Of a stretch of 64,000 bases of DNA, positions 43,350 through 53,307 are shown piece after piece. Each line of letters begins with the position of its first letter. Position 1 is the stretch's first letter. The stretch covers positions 39,024 to 103,023 of the forward strand of contig NTJG01000012.1 of the NCBI GenBank assembly GCA_002324875.1, given 5' to 3'. This DNA is from Lysobacteraceae bacterium NML93-0793. GTDB lineage: Bacteria; Pseudomonadota; Gammaproteobacteria; Xanthomonadales; Xanthomonadaceae. The notes below the pieces were generated by a model, which was given only the letters and a program-made list of their open reading frames with translations, had not been told where the DNA came from and searched no databases. A program made the translations under genes and the position numbers.

Positions 43350-44459
43350 TCAGAGCACGCCGCGCTTCATCTGGTCGCGCTCGATGCTCTCGAACAGCGC
43401 CTGGAAGTTGCCTTCGCCGAAGCCCTCGTTGCCCTTGCGCTGGATGATCTCGAAGAAGATCGGGCCGAACGCGTTCTGGGTGAAGATCTGCAGCAGCTTG
43501 CGCTGTTTGGTCTCGGGGTCGGCGTCGATCAGGATCTTGTTCTTCGCCAGGCGCTCGACGTCCTCACCGTGATCCGGAATCCGCTGGTCGATGACCTCGA
43601 AGTACGTGTCCGGCGTGTCGAGAAACGCGATGCCCTTCTCGCGCATCCGCTCGATCGTCGAATAGATGTCGTCGGTGAAGCAGGCGATGTGCTGGATGCC
43701 CTCGCCCTTGTAGGCGTCGAGGTACTCGTTGATCTGCGACTTGGGATCGTTCGACTCGTTGAGCGGAATGCGCACCACGCCGTCGGGCGCGGTCATCGCC
43801 TTCGACTTCAGGCCGGTCTTGGCGCCCTTGATGTCGAAGTAGCGGATCTCGCGGAAGTTGAACAGCTTCTCGTAGTAGTCCGACCACTTCTGCATGTTGC
43901 CGAAGTAGAGGTTGTGGGTGAGATGGTCGATGAAGGTCAGGCCGAACCCGGTCGGGTTCTGGTCGGCGCCTTCGATCGCGACGTAATCGTCGCCGTAGAT
44001 CGAACCCGACGCGCCGTAGCGATCGACCAGATACAGCATGCAGTCGCCGATGCCCTTGACCACCGGTGCATCGACGGCCTTGGTCGACTCGCCCGCGCCG
44101 ATCGCCTCGCCGCCGTTCTCCAGCACGCGCGTATACACCTCGGCCGCGGGCCGCTGGAAGCGGATCGCGAAGCCGCAGGCCGACGGGCCGTGGGCCTTGG
44201 CGAATTCAGCCGCGAACGAATCCGGATCCTCGTTGAGCAGGAAGTTCACGCCGCCCTGCCGATAGACGGTGATCGCGCGCGTCCGGTGCCGCAGCACCGC
44301 GGTGAAGCCCATGTTGCGGAAATACGCGTGCATGTAGTCGGCCTTGTCGGCCGGCGCGGCGAACTCGACGAATTCGAACCCGTCGATGCCCATCGGATTC
44401 TCGAACGTGGTCACGTCCATGCCGAGATTGGGGCCGGAGGTCTGTACTTGAGCGCTCAT
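43350..44459 (-). CDS. hppD: 4-Hydroxyphenylpyruvate dioxygenase
   Basis: 369 aa. It turns 4-hydroxyphenylpyruvate into homogentisate, with Fe(II). Two VOC halves: GIDGFEFVEFAAP near 23 and the second half with the iron His in LTFIDHLTHNLYFGNMQKWSDYYEKLFNFREIRYFDIKG near 190-225. GIQHIACFTDDIYSTIERMREKGIAFLDTPDTYFE, ILIDADPETKQRKLLQIFTQNAFGPIFFEIIQRKGNEGFGEGNFQALFESIE form the C-terminal gate. ATG 44459 has GGAG at 6 bases; an ATG four codons earlier is less likely. Faces marR across 95 bases with a shared control region. Confidence 0.97.
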   Translation of the reverse strand: MSAQVQTSGPNLGMDVTTFENPMGIDGFEFVEFAAPADKADYMHAYFRNMGFTAVLRHRTRAITVYRQGGVNFLLNEDPDSFAAEFAKAHGPSACGFAIRFQRPAAEVYTRVLENGGEAIGAGESTKAVDAPVVKGIGDCMLYLVDRYGASGSIYGDDYVAIEGADQNPTGFGLTFIDHLTHNLYFGNMQKWSDYYEKLFNFREIRYFDIKGAKTGLKSKAMTAPDGVVRIPLNESNDPKSQINEYLDAYKGEGIQHIACFTDDIYSTIERMREKGIAFLDTPDTYFEVIDQRIPDHGEDVERLAKNKILIDADPETKQRKLLQIFTQNAFGPIFFEIIQRKGNEGFGEGNFQALFESIERDQMKRGVL

Positions 44460-44512
44460 GGGATACTCCATCGCGATGGCGCCGCGACAGGGGACGCGGC
44501 TTCAGACCCTCC

Positions 44513-44541
44513 TTTATAGTTTCACGTGCAACCACTTGCAA
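44513..44541 (-). promoter_or_regulatory. Sigma-70 promoter of hppD
   Basis: Minus strand TTGCAA (44536-44541), 17 bases, TATAAA (44513-44518). Each hexamer is near consensus and the spacing is ideal. On the opposite strand TATAGT (44515-44520) could act as the marR -10. Confidence 0.75.
44527..44540. promoter_or_regulatory. Palindromic operator between hppD and marR
   Basis: TGCAA, CCAC, TTGCA: a perfect 5-4-5 inverted repeat covering the hppD -35 and lying just after the possible marR -10. Its place makes it the best candidate binding site for the MarR protein encoded next door. Confidence 0.55.
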
Positions 44542-44554
44542 GGCGCACCGCACC

Positions 44555-45058
44555 ATGACGCAACCGGCTTCGACCGCGACGGACCATGCCGCCCCGACGG
44601 GCGCCGACCACACCGGCCACGACCATGCCGCGCTCGACCTCGAGCAGTTCCTGCCCTACCGCCTGAGCGTGCTGACCAACCGCATCAGCGGGGGCCTGGC
44701 CGAGCTGTACTCCGACCGCTTCGGCATCAGTGTCACCGAGTGGCGGGTGATCGCGGTGCTCGGCCGGTATCCCGGGCTGTCGGCGAACAACGTCGCCGAG
44801 CGCACCGCGATGGACAAGGTGGCGGTGAGCCGCGCGGTCGCGCGCCTGCTCGAGCGCGAGCTGCTGCTGCGGGAAATGCACGACAGCGATCGCCGACGCT
44901 CGGTGCTCGAGCTCAGCGAGGCCGGTTACGCGGTCTACGACGTCATCGTGCCGCTGGCGCTCGACTACCAGCGCAACGTGCTCGCGCCGCTGGATGCGGA
45001 CGAGCGGACCCAGCTGGCCGCCCTGATGGCCAAGCTCGAGGCGCCGCTCAGGCGCTGA
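44555..45058 (+). CDS. MarR-family transcription regulator
   Basis: 167 aa. Winged helix core: FLPYRLSVLTNRISGGLAELYSDRFGISVTEWRVIAVLGRYPGLSANNVAERTAMDKVAVSRAVARLLERELLLREMHDSDRRRSVLELSEAG, with the recognition helix at VAVSRAVARLLER and the wing at DSDRRRSV. The N-terminal 30 residues are His-rich (His 11, 19, 22, 24), which is not typical and might bind metal. Divergent from hppD, so a tyrosine/homogentisate-responsive repressor of hppD, and perhaps hmgA, is likely; the ligand is not known. Confidence 0.9.
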   Translation: MTQPASTATDHAAPTGADHTGHDHAALDLEQFLPYRLSVLTNRISGGLAELYSDRFGISVTEWRVIAVLGRYPGLSANNVAERTAMDKVAVSRAVARLLERELLLREMHDSDRRRSVLELSEAGYAVYDVIVPLALDYQRNVLAPLDADERTQLAALMAKLEAPLRR

Positions 45059-45090
45059 GCATCGCGACGCGGCCGCTGCCGCCCCCGGAG

Positions 45091-45123
45091 ACGACAACAG
45101 CGCCTCGAGGGCGCTGTTGTCGT
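45091..45123. terminator. Hairpin between marR and the POT transporter gene
   Basis: 14-base perfect stem ACGACAACAGCGCC with its complement, 5-base loop. Sits between two convergent genes and probably stops both; the U-run is interrupted (TTGTCGTGTG). Confidence 0.7.
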
Positions 45124-45145
45124 GTGTCCGGCATCGCCGCCCCGA

Positions 45146-46729
45146 TCAGGGACGGCGCTCCTCGTCGATCCGCACCCCGGCCGCGGCCGGCTCACCAATC
45201 GCCTCCTGGCCGGCGAGCGAGGGTTCTTCGTCCTTGAGCGTATCGAGGTGCATCAGGCGACGGATCAGCGGCGCGACCAGCATCATCAGGATGCCGACGC
45301 CGACCGCCAGCCAGCCCACGTTGGAGTACACCTCGAGCACGCGCGCCGGACCTGCGCCTTCGCCGCCCGTGGCCGCCGAGATCAGGCCGGCCGCGAAGTT
45401 GCCGGTAGCCGAGGCGAAGAACCACGTGCCCATGATCAGGCTGGCCATGTGCGCCGGGGCCAGCCGGTTCATCGCCGACAGGCCGACCGGCGACAGGCAC
45501 AGCTCGCCGGTCGTGTGGATCAGGTAGATCAGGAAGATGAAGATCACCGGCGTCATCTCGCCCGGGCCCGCGCTGTTCGCGCCCCAGACCAGCAGCAGGA
45601 AGCCCAGACCCACCTGCACCACGGCCAGCGCGAACTTCATCGGCGTGGACGGCTCCCAGCCGCGGCGTCCGAGCCACAGCCACACTATCGCGAACACCGG
45701 CGCGAGCAGGATGATGTAGATCGAGTTCAGAGACTGGAACATCGACGCCGGGACTTCCCAGCCGAAGATCTGCCGGTCGACCGAGCGGTCGGTGAACAGG
45801 TTCAGCGATGCGCCGGCCTGCTCGAACAGCGCCCAGAACAGGATCGAGCCGATGATCAGGATCAGCGCCGCGAAGATGCGGTTGCGCGCCTCGCGCTCGA
45901 GCTTGAAGACCGCCGTGTACAGCACGAAGCCCATCAACAGCGCGCCGGTGCCCATCAGCAGGCCGCCGACCAGCGCCTGGTACTGGATCAGGAACCAGAC
46001 CACGCCGACGGCGGCCACGCCCAGCACGTACAGCAGCCACTCGAAGCGGATGCCCATCACCGGCGCCGCCAGGCGCTCGGGCACCTTCGACTCGCCGCGT
46101 CCCATCAGCAGCGGCTTGCCGAGCACGAACACCACCAGACCGAGCAGCATGCCGATGCCCGCCGCGCCGAAACCGTAAGCCCAGCCGTAGGTCTGGCCCA
46201 GGTAACCGGCGATCAACGAGCCCAGCGCGGCGCCCAGATTGATGCCCATGTAGAAGATCGTGTACGCCGGATCGCGCCGGATGTCGGTGCGCGGATACAG
46301 CTGGCCCACCATCACCGAGATGTTGGCCTTGAGGAACCCCGAGCCGACGATGATGAAGGCCAGCGCCAGCCAGAAGATGTTGATCTCGGCCGCGCCCTGC
46401 CCGCCGTCGCCTTCGAACGCCATCAGGAAGTGGCCGAAGGTCAGCAGCACCGCACCGAACACCACCGCCTTGCGCTGCCCGAGATACCGGTCGGCCAGAT
46501 AGCCGCCGACCACCGGCGCGATGTAGACCAGCGCGGTGTACGCGCCGTAGATCACCGACGCCTCGGAATCCGAGAACATCCAGTGCTGCACGAGATAGAA
46601 GATCAGCAGCGCGCGCATGCCGTAGTAGGAGAAGCGTTCCCACATCTCGGCGAAGAACAGCACGAACAGGCCGCGCGGATGACCGAGGATGGTCTTCTTC
46701 TCCTCGGCGGCGTACGGATTCATGGACAC
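45146..46729 (-). CDS. POT-family di/tripeptide:H+ symporter
   Basis: 527 aa with twelve or more membrane helices. The family signature ExxER is present as FFAEMWERFSYYGMRALLIFYL near 26-47 and the second POT motif as FYMGINLGAALGSLIAGYLGQTYGW near 162-186. The mid and late helices carry FWALFEQAGASLNLFTDR and GELCLSPVGLSAMNRLAPAHMASLIMGTWF. It takes up small peptides with protons, like DtpA/DtpB. GTG 46729 has GGAG 9 bases upstream; ATG 46723 is the alternative. A short acidic C-terminal tail follows the last helix. Confidence 0.94.
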   Translation of the reverse strand: MSMNPYAAEEKKTILGHPRGLFVLFFAEMWERFSYYGMRALLIFYLVQHWMFSDSEASVIYGAYTALVYIAPVVGGYLADRYLGQRKAVVFGAVLLTFGHFLMAFEGDGGQGAAEINIFWLALAFIIVGSGFLKANISVMVGQLYPRTDIRRDPAYTIFYMGINLGAALGSLIAGYLGQTYGWAYGFGAAGIGMLLGLVVFVLGKPLLMGRGESKVPERLAAPVMGIRFEWLLYVLGVAAVGVVWFLIQYQALVGGLLMGTGALLMGFVLYTAVFKLEREARNRIFAALILIIGSILFWALFEQAGASLNLFTDRSVDRQIFGWEVPASMFQSLNSIYIILLAPVFAIVWLWLGRRGWEPSTPMKFALAVVQVGLGFLLLVWGANSAGPGEMTPVIFIFLIYLIHTTGELCLSPVGLSAMNRLAPAHMASLIMGTWFFASATGNFAAGLISAATGGEGAGPARVLEVYSNVGWLAVGVGILMMLVAPLIRRLMHLDTLKDEEPSLAGQEAIGEPAAAGVRIDEERRP

Positions 46730-46882
46730 GTAGGGCGACTCCTGACGTTGGTCGGATGCCCGGAGCCGGCCCGGGCGACGCGCTAACTTAGCGGCGCCCG
46801 ATCCGCATGGAAAGTGACTTTTGCCACGCGCGGCGGCCGCCGGGCACCTGGTCCGGCGACGCGATTCCCGCGCTCAGCGCAT

Positions 46883-48457
46883 TCAGCCGGCGGGGTAGAC
46901 GTAGCTCGCGCCGACGCCCAGCGGAATCCCCAGCGCCCAGAACCCGAGCAGGAACGCCGACCAGGTGACCAGCAACGTGATCGAGAACGGCAGCATCAGC
47001 GCCAGCAGCGTGCCGATGCCGCTCGACTTCACGTAGCGCTGGCAGAACACGACGATCAGCGGGAAGTACGGCAGCAGCGGCGTGATGATGTTGGTGCTGG
47101 AATCGCCGACGCGATACGCCGCCTGGGTGAGATCGGGCGAGATGCCCAGCTGCATCAGCATCGGCACCATGATCGCGCCGATCAGGGCCCACTTCGCCGA
47201 CGCCGAGCCCACCAGCAGGTTGACGAAGCCCGACAGGACCACGATGCCCACCAGCGTGACGCCGGTCGGCAGGCCCATCGCCTGCAGGCCGTTCGCGCCC
47301 TTGATCGCCAGCAGCGCGCCGAGATTGCTCTGGCCGAAGGCATAGATGAACTGCGCGGCGAAGAACGCCATGACGATGTAGTAGCCCATGCCGCTCATCG
47401 CCTTGCTCATGCCGGCGATGATGTCGCGGTGCGATTTCACCGCGCCCGATGCGTAGCCGTAGATGATGCCCGGCACGACGAACAGGATGAAGATCAGCGG
47501 CACGATCGACTGCATCAGCGGCGCGCTGGCCACCAGCAGCTCACCCGCGCCCGAAGGCGCATCGGCCGGCGCGCGCCAGGCCGAGCCCAGCGGGACCGCC
47601 GTGACGACCAGCGCGACCACGCAGGCCAGCATCGCCAGCACGGCGAGCACCAGACCGCGGCGCTCGGGCGCGGTCAGCGTTTCCATCGTCGGCATGTCGC
47701 TGGCATCGCCGTCGACCGGCGTCGTGCGCAGGCGCGGCTCGATGATGCGGTCGGTGAGGAACCAGCCCACCAGCACCACCAGCGCGGTCGAGGCGGTGGT
47801 GAAGTAGTAGTTGTTGAGCGGATTGACGACCACGGCCGGGTCGATCAGGTTGGCCGCCTCCTGGGTGAGGCCGGCCAGCAGCGGGTCGAGGCTGGAAGGA
47901 ATGAAGGTCGCCGAGAAGCCGCCCGACACACCCGCGAACGCGGCCGCGATGCCCGCCAGCGGGTGCCGCCCGGCGGCGTAGAAGATCACCGCGCCCAGCG
48001 GGATCACCAGCACGTAGCCGGCGTCCACCGCGACGTGGCTGAAGATGCCGACCGCGATCAGCATCGGCGTGAGCAGCATCTTCGGCGTGATCGACAGCAC
48101 CGCACGCAGCGCCGCGTTGATGAAGCCGGTGTGCTCGGCCACGCCGAGGCCCAGCATCGCCACCAGCACCACGCCCAGCGGCGCGAACGTCACGAAGGTG
48201 CGGACCATGTCGGCCATGAAGGTGGTGAAGCTGGTGCCGGCGAGCAGGTTGCGGATCTGGATCGGATCGCCGCTGCGCGGATCGATCTCGGCGAAGCTGA
48301 CGTTCGCCAGCAGGGCCGAGACCCCCCAGACCACCAGCATCAGGCCGAGGAACAGCACCGCCGGATCCGGCAACTTGTTGCCGACCCGCTCCACGGCATC
48401 GAGAAAACGGGCGACGGCGCCGCGCGGCGCGGCGATCTCGGGACTGGACTGGCTCAT
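46883..48457 (-). CDS. AbgT-family transporter
   Basis: 524 aa with many membrane segments. Family stretches: RVGNKLPDPAVLFLGLMLVVW near 24-44, GIFSHVAVDAGYVLVIPLGAVIFYAAGRHPLAGIAAAFAGVSGGFSA near 137-183, NPLNNYYFTTASTALVVLVGW, and SASAKWALIGAIMVPMLMQLGISPDLTQAAYRVGDSSTNIITPLLPYFPLIV near 425-476. E. coli AbgT takes up p-aminobenzoyl-glutamate; MtrF and YdaH of this family export sulfonamides with H+. Direction here cannot be decided, and no abgAB genes are beside it. ATG 48457; the longer frame is not family-like. Confidence 0.92.
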   Translation of the reverse strand: MSQSSPEIAAPRGAVARFLDAVERVGNKLPDPAVLFLGLMLVVWGVSALLANVSFAEIDPRSGDPIQIRNLLAGTSFTTFMADMVRTFVTFAPLGVVLVAMLGLGVAEHTGFINAALRAVLSITPKMLLTPMLIAVGIFSHVAVDAGYVLVIPLGAVIFYAAGRHPLAGIAAAFAGVSGGFSATFIPSSLDPLLAGLTQEAANLIDPAVVVNPLNNYYFTTASTALVVLVGWFLTDRIIEPRLRTTPVDGDASDMPTMETLTAPERRGLVLAVLAMLACVVALVVTAVPLGSAWRAPADAPSGAGELLVASAPLMQSIVPLIFILFVVPGIIYGYASGAVKSHRDIIAGMSKAMSGMGYYIVMAFFAAQFIYAFGQSNLGALLAIKGANGLQAMGLPTGVTLVGIVVLSGFVNLLVGSASAKWALIGAIMVPMLMQLGISPDLTQAAYRVGDSSTNIITPLLPYFPLIVVFCQRYVKSSGIGTLLALMLPFSITLLVTWSAFLLGFWALGIPLGVGASYVYPAG

Positions 48458-48560
48458 TCGGCGGGAATCCCCTGCTGGCATGCGACGCCGCATCCTAGCA
48501 GCCCGGCGGGGCCCGGCCCGGCGCCCGCGCCGCCGCAAATCCCGGCTGCACCCACGAAGA

Positions 48561-48580
48561 ACCCCCGCTTGCGCGGGGGT
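48561..48580 (-). terminator. Terminator after the extracellular nuclease gene
   Basis: Minus strand ACCCCCGC, loop GCAA, GCGGGGGT, then TCTTC. It lies 34 bases past the nuclease stop and ahead of the AbgT gene. Confidence 0.65.
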
Positions 48581-48613
48581 CCGGTTCGACATCCGCAGCC
48601 GCCGAATGGGCGA

Positions 48614-51600
48614 TCAGGGCGTGTAGCTGGCCCGTACCGTGACCCGGGTGAAGGCCGATTCGCCGCGGATCCGGATGTACCAGGGGCCGGCCTGCGGCGC
48701 GGCGACCTGGACGACCTCGTTGTTGCCCGGCCGCTGCGAGCGCAGCTGCCAGTCGCCGGCGGTGGGCACCGCATCGCGGCTGGCGTAGAGCGTGACGTTC
48801 CCTGTGCCGCCGGCGCTGAGGATGCGCAGGTTGCGCGCGCCGGCCGGCACGTCGATGCGGAACAGGCTCGATTCGCCCGCCGCGCCCGAGACGTCGCCGA
48901 CCTGCTCGCCGTTCGCCAGCACACGGGCCGCCGACGCGGGATCCTCGACCACGGCCACCGCGGCCACCGCGCTGTCGTTGCCGACCTCGGGATCCTGCGT
49001 CTGCGAGGCCGCCGCCACGGTCAGCGACACCTCGCGACCGATCGCGGTCGCCGGCGCCGTGGCCGACAGCGCGAACACCGTCTCGTCGCCTGCGGCCAGC
49101 ACGTCGCGGCTGCAGGACACCGTCGTGGTGCCGGTCGCGGCCACCGGCGCATCGCAGCTCCAGCCGTCAGCGGCGGACACCACCAAGTCGTCCACCTCCA
49201 CGTCCAGCACCGCGCCGACGCCGGGGAACTGCGCCGCGTCCGGCCCGGCATTGACCAGCGTCGCCGCGAACGCCATCGCCTGACCGGCGACGACTTCGGC
49301 CTCGATCGCCTCGACCTCGATGCCGAGATCGGCGGTCTCCACCGGCGCCAGCCGCACCAGCAGCACCGTGGGGTCGTGGTCCGACAGGCGCGTCGGCGTG
49401 TCGACGTCGTTGCGGGCCACTTCGGGGAAGTCGGCATTGATGCGCGCGTGACTGATGTCGAGCGCGACCACCATCGGTGAATCGACCAGCGCCTGGTTCA
49501 CCAGCACGTGGTCCAGCGACTGCGCCTGGTAGTCGAACACGAAGGAATACCGCTCGTCGTTGGCCGCCTCCAGCGTCATGTTGAGCAGCGACGGCGACAC
49601 CAGCACCGCACCGTCCCCGTCCACCGCGGTCTCGCCGTCCGCCGACGGCAGGCCGGTCACGGTGCCGATCGCATCGACCAGACCGTCGTTGAACTCGAAC
49701 GCATTGAAGTCGCCGAGCACCACGATGTGCCGCGCCGGATCGGCCTGCTGCGAGTCCTGGATCAGCGTGGCCAGGAAGTCGGCCTGTTTCTGCCGCTTGT
49801 CGCGCACGCGCTGGCCGGCGGTCGCCCAGCCGTTGCTGCCCGGGCCGTCGTCGTTGACGCCGCTGAGCGAGCGCTGGTGCACGACGATCGCGGTCAGCGG
49901 GAACGTGCGGCCATCGGCGAAGCGCGCCACGCCGTCGAGCACCAGAGGCGGCCGGTCGTTGAGCACGCTGGTCGAGCCGTTGGGGTTCTGCAACACGGCC
50001 TCCGCGCCCTGCTGGGTGACCGAGGTCACTTCGATGCGTGCGATGCCCGCTGCGACCTGACCGGTCTTGACCAGGAAGCCCACGTCGATGCCGCCGACGT
50101 CGAAGCCCTCCTCCAGATACGCCACGTAGCCCGGATCCGGCTGCCCGGCCGCGACCGCATCGGCGTTGATGCGCGTGGCCAGGGTCTGCAGCACCGAAAG
50201 GTTCTCCACCTCGGTCACGCCGAGGATGTCGGGCGTGTGCAGGTAGCCGCGGATGCCGATCGAGGCCTTCGACAGGCGCCGCTCCAGCGCGGCGGCGGTC
50301 AGCGTCGGGCCGCTGTTGCCGTCGTTGACGGTGTCGAAGAAGCGCTCGAGGTTATAGGTCGCGAACGTGACGTGGTCCGGACCGGGCGCCATCGACGGCC
50401 GCACTTCGCCGGCGCCGCTGCAGTCGCTGACCAGCTCGGCTTCCGGGTAGATCGTGTAGCGGCGGAAGGTGTAGTCCAGCGGGCCGGTCAGCGAGCCGTC
50501 GACGATGCGGCAGCCCGCGGCGAGGTTCGCGGTCGGCGCGCCGATCGTGCTGCTGTTGACCACGATCGTCTCGGGGTTGAAATCCCAGCGCGGAATCGCC
50601 GGCGCGCTGCTGCCCAGCGGGTCGGGGTCCGGCACCGGGATGCCGGGCTCGCGGAACGGCCGCGGCGTGCCGGTGACCACGACCGCGAAGCGGCCGTTGC
50701 TGCTGCCGGTGGCCTGGGCCTCGTTGGTGTTGCCGCCGGTGGGCGCGACGACGGTGAAGCTGGGCGCGGTGACGCGCATGCCTTCCAGATGTTCCAGCTG
50801 GCCGAGGCCGCCGTCCGCATTCGGCAGTTCGGGTGTCAGCAGGGCCGGCGCCGGCAGCGCGTGCCCGGTCGACAGTGCCACGACCGAGGCGTTGGTGATT
50901 TCGGTCAGCGGCAGCTGGTGGGGATCGGCGGCCGGGATGTATTCGATCACCGTGCCCTGCACCAGCACCTTGTTGCCCACGGCGGCGTCGGCCGGCGGCG
51001 CGCTGCTGGTGAACACGAACACGCCTTCCGACGTGGCCGGATCGCCATCGTCCTCGCCGTCCGGCGTCTGGATGAAGAAGCCGTTGTTCTTGCGCCCGGT
51101 GACGATGCCCGTGGTGGCGACCGGCTGGTTCTCGTAGGGCGAACGCTCGCCGCTGCCCTGGATGGCGTGGATGGCGACCGTGTTGACGTCGTCGTTGACG
51201 ATCGTGCCGGTGCCGCGGGCCTTGGCCAGCAGCGCGCCGACGGCGTTGTCCAGATCGACATGGAAGGTCTCGTCCGGTTCGACCCGTTCATCACCGACCA
51301 CGTCGACGTGCAACGTGAGCTCGCGCTGCCCCTCGGCAAAGACCAGGGCGCCGCTGCGCGCGACGTAGTCGCCATCGGCCACCGTGGCGGTGCCGTCGGC
51401 GGTGGCGTAGTCCACGGTCACACCCTCGGGCCCGGCCGGCTGGTTCAGGCTGACGGTGAAGAAGAACGGCGTGGTGCCGCTGTCGCCTTCGGCGCCGCTG
51501 GTGTCGGTGATGCTCAGATACAGCGTGCCGCCGCCGCTGCAGATGTTGGGCACTGCGGCGCTGTTGCGCGGCGCGGGCGCGCCGGTGCTGAAGTCGCCAG

Positions 51601-52177
51601 CGTTGTCGTTGCTGTCGGTGCAGCCGTCGCCGGCGCGGAACACGGCCGTGGTGTTGCTCGGCGCCGGGGCGGGCGCGCTGCCTTCGAAGAAATTGGCGCC
51701 GCCGAAGCCGACGAGATCCAGGATCAGCGCCTGCTGCGCCGGGGTGCAGGCGGTGCTGCCGCCGTTGCAGCCGAGGCTGGCCGTGGTGTTCGCGAGTGCA
51801 ACCTTGCCGGCGGTGCCGGACATGTTGATCGTGCCGCTGGCGTCGGGCGCCGGCAGCGCCGCGCCGTTCGCCCCGCCGGCCAGGCCGACGAGGAAATAAC
51901 CACCGGCCGGAATCTCCACCGACGGCAGCACGACGATCTGGCCGGCGCCGGCGCCGAAGTTGCCGGTGCCGGTCGCGCTGGCGTACTGCAGCGACGTGCC
52001 ACCGAGCGACACCGGCAGATCGCCCGTGTTGAACAGCTCGACGTAGTCGGCATTGAACGGCGCGCCGCTGTTGCCGCCACCGCCATAGACCTGGCTGATG
52101 ACGACGTCGGCCTGCGCGGCGCCCGCGCCGCAGCACAGCAGCAATGCCGACAGCAGCCGGCCCTGGAATCTGGTCAT
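48614..52177 (-). CDS. ExeM/NucH-type extracellular endonuclease
   Basis: 1,187 aa secreted multidomain protein. Order: signal peptide (1-23, cut after AQA); lamin-tail domain (24 to about 210; [26 protein letters not shown]); Calx-beta (about 216-328; [20 protein letters not shown]); an OB-like region (335-430; [23 protein letters not shown]); endonuclease/exonuclease/phosphatase domain (about 600-940) with [46 protein letters not shown] and [10 protein letters not shown] for metal and phosphate; a DUF11/CARDB-like Ig domain (940-1060); and a pre-peptidase C-terminal domain to the end. It probably degrades extracellular DNA for phosphate, nutrients or biofilm dispersal, leaving the cell by type II secretion. 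Intact. Confidence 0.93.
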   Translation of the reverse strand: MTRFQGRLLSALLLCCGAGAAQADVVISQVYGGGGNSGAPFNADYVELFNTGDLPVSLGGTSLQYASATGTGNFGAGAGQIVVLPSVEIPAGGYFLVGLAGGANGAALPAPDASGTINMSGTAGKVALANTTASLGCNGGSTACTPAQQALILDLVGFGGANFFEGSAPAPAPSNTTAVFRAGDGCTDSNDNAGDFSTGAPAPRNSAAVPNICSGGGTLYLSITDTSGAEGDSGTTPFFFTVSLNQPAGPEGVTVDYATADGTATVADGDYVARSGALVFAEGQRELTLHVDVVGDERVEPDETFHVDLDNAVGALLAKARGTGTIVNDDVNTVAIHAIQGSGERSPYENQPVATTGIVTGRKNNGFFIQTPDGEDDGDPATSEGVFVFTSSAPPADAAVGNKVLVQGTVIEYIPAADPHQLPLTEITNASVVALSTGHALPAPALLTPELPNADGGLGQLEHLEGMRVTAPSFTVVAPTGGNTNEAQATGSSNGRFAVVVTGTPRPFREPGIPVPDPDPLGSSAPAIPRWDFNPETIVVNSSTIGAPTANLAAGCRIVDGSLTGPLDYTFRRYTIYPEAELVSDCSGAGEVRPSMAPGPDHVTFATYNLERFFDTVNDGNSGPTLTAAALERRLSKASIGIRGYLHTPDILGVTEVENLSVLQTLATRINADAVAAGQPDPGYVAYLEEGFDVGGIDVGFLVKTGQVAAGIARIEVTSVTQQGAEAVLQNPNGSTSVLNDRPPLVLDGVARFADGRTFPLTAIVVHQRSLSGVNDDGPGSNGWATAGQRVRDKRQKQADFLATLIQDSQQADPARHIVVLGDFNAFEFNDGLVDAIGTVTGLPSADGETAVDGDGAVLVSPSLLNMTLEAANDERYSFVFDYQAQSLDHVLVNQALVDSPMVVALDISHARINADFPEVARNDVDTPTRLSDHDPTVLLVRLAPVETADLGIEVEAIEAEVVAGQAMAFAATLVNAGPDAAQFPGVGAVLDVEVDDLVVSAADGWSCDAPVAATGTTTVSCSRDVLAAGDETVFALSATAPATAIGREVSLTVAAASQTQDPEVGNDSAVAAVAVVEDPASAARVLANGEQVGDVSGAAGESSLFRIDVPAGARNLRILSAGGTGNVTLYASRDAVPTAGDWQLRSQRPGNNEVVQVAAPQAGPWYIRIRGESAFTRVTVRASYTP

Positions 52178-52323
52178 GCCTCACCCCGTTCGCGCCCCGG
52201 ACCGGGCGCCCCGACCGGAGTGTGCCGGCAAACCGTGTCGTTTGCATGACGTGGCGCGGCACAAGCCGCCGCCAGGCGTCACCCGGACCGGCCACAACGC
52301 GGGCCATGCAGTACGCTGTCGCG

Positions 52324-53196
52324 ATGACGATCGATCGCAACCAGCGCCCCCTCGAAGACGGCATCCACCGCGACCTGTCGGGCCGCATCACCTACGCCGG
52401 CTACCTGCGCCTCGACCTGCTTTTGGCCGCCCAGCAACCGCTGTCGGATCCGCCGCATCACGACGAGATGCTGTTCGTGGTGCAGCACCAGGTCTCGGAG
52501 CTGTGGCTCAAGCTGATGATCCACGAGCTCTCGGCCGCGATCGGCCACCTCAAGCGCGACGAGGTCTGGCGCTGCCGCAAGGTGCTGGCGCGCTGCAAGC
52601 AGGTGCTGCGGCAGCTGACCGAGCAGTGGTCGGTGCTGGAGACGATGACGCCGGCCGAATACATGGAGTTCCGCGACGTGCTGGGGCCGTCGTCGGGCTT
52701 CCAGTCGCTGCAGTACCGCACGGTGGAATTCCTGCTGGGCAACAAGAACGCGGCGATGCTCGACGTGTTCGCGCACGACCCCGACGGCCAGGCCGGGCTG
52801 CGTGCCGCGCTGGATGCCCCCGGGCTGTACGACGAATTCCTGTGCTATCTCGCGCGCTGGGGCCATCCGGTCGCCGCGGGTCACCTGGACCGCGACTGGC
52901 GCGAGCCGCACGCCTTCGATGCGCGCCTGGTGCCGGTGTTCGAAACGATCTACGAGGACACCGACCGCTATTGGCGCGAATACGCGCTGTGCGAGGACCT
53001 GGTGGATCTGGAAACCCAGTTCCAGCTCTGGCGCTTCCGCCACATGCGTACCGTGATGCGCATCATCGGCTTCAAGCGTGGCACCGGCGGCTCCAGCGGC
53101 GTGGGCTTCCTGAAGCAGGCGCTGGAGCTGACGTTCTTTCCCGAGCTGTTCGAGGTGCGCACGCACATCGGTCCGGGCCGCGGCAGCGACGCCTGA
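52324..53196 (+). CDS. kynA: Tryptophan 2,3-dioxygenase
   Basis: 290 aa heme enzyme that opens the indole ring to N-formylkynurenine, first step of the kynurenine route. Xanthomonas-like from [59 protein letters not shown] near 45-70 carries the distal His, [24 protein letters not shown] the substrate pocket and [29 protein letters not shown] near 238-266 the heme-ligand His and the GTGGSSG loop. ATG 52324 is preferred to ATG 52306. No kynureninase is in the window. Confidence 0.96.
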   Translation: MTIDRNQRPLEDGIHRDLSGRITYAGYLRLDLLLAAQQPLSDPPHHDEMLFVVQHQVSELWLKLMIHELSAAIGHLKRDEVWRCRKVLARCKQVLRQLTEQWSVLETMTPAEYMEFRDVLGPSSGFQSLQYRTVEFLLGNKNAAMLDVFAHDPDGQAGLRAALDAPGLYDEFLCYLARWGHPVAAGHLDRDWREPHAFDARLVPVFETIYEDTDRYWREYALCEDLVDLETQFQLWRFRHMRTVMRIIGFKRGTGGSSGVGFLKQALELTFFPELFEVRTHIGPGRGSDA

Positions 53197-53307
53197 GCGG
53201 CACGCGCATACGCGATTCGCGCGCCTGCCGTCATGCGGCAGCGCGCAACGGCCCTTAACGACCCCACCGGTATCATCGGCAACCATTGTCCCTGACCGGT
53301 TGGCACG

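Noticed and set aside
46729..46883. Sigma-54 promoter before the POT gene (TGGCAAAAGTCACTTTCC)
   Set aside because: The -12 element lacks the required GC pair (no TTGC) and spacing is off.
49508..52249. Plus-strand open frame of 913 codons opposite the extracellular nuclease
   Set aside because: Antisense to a well-ordered multidomain secreted protein; translated product has no fold-like pattern.
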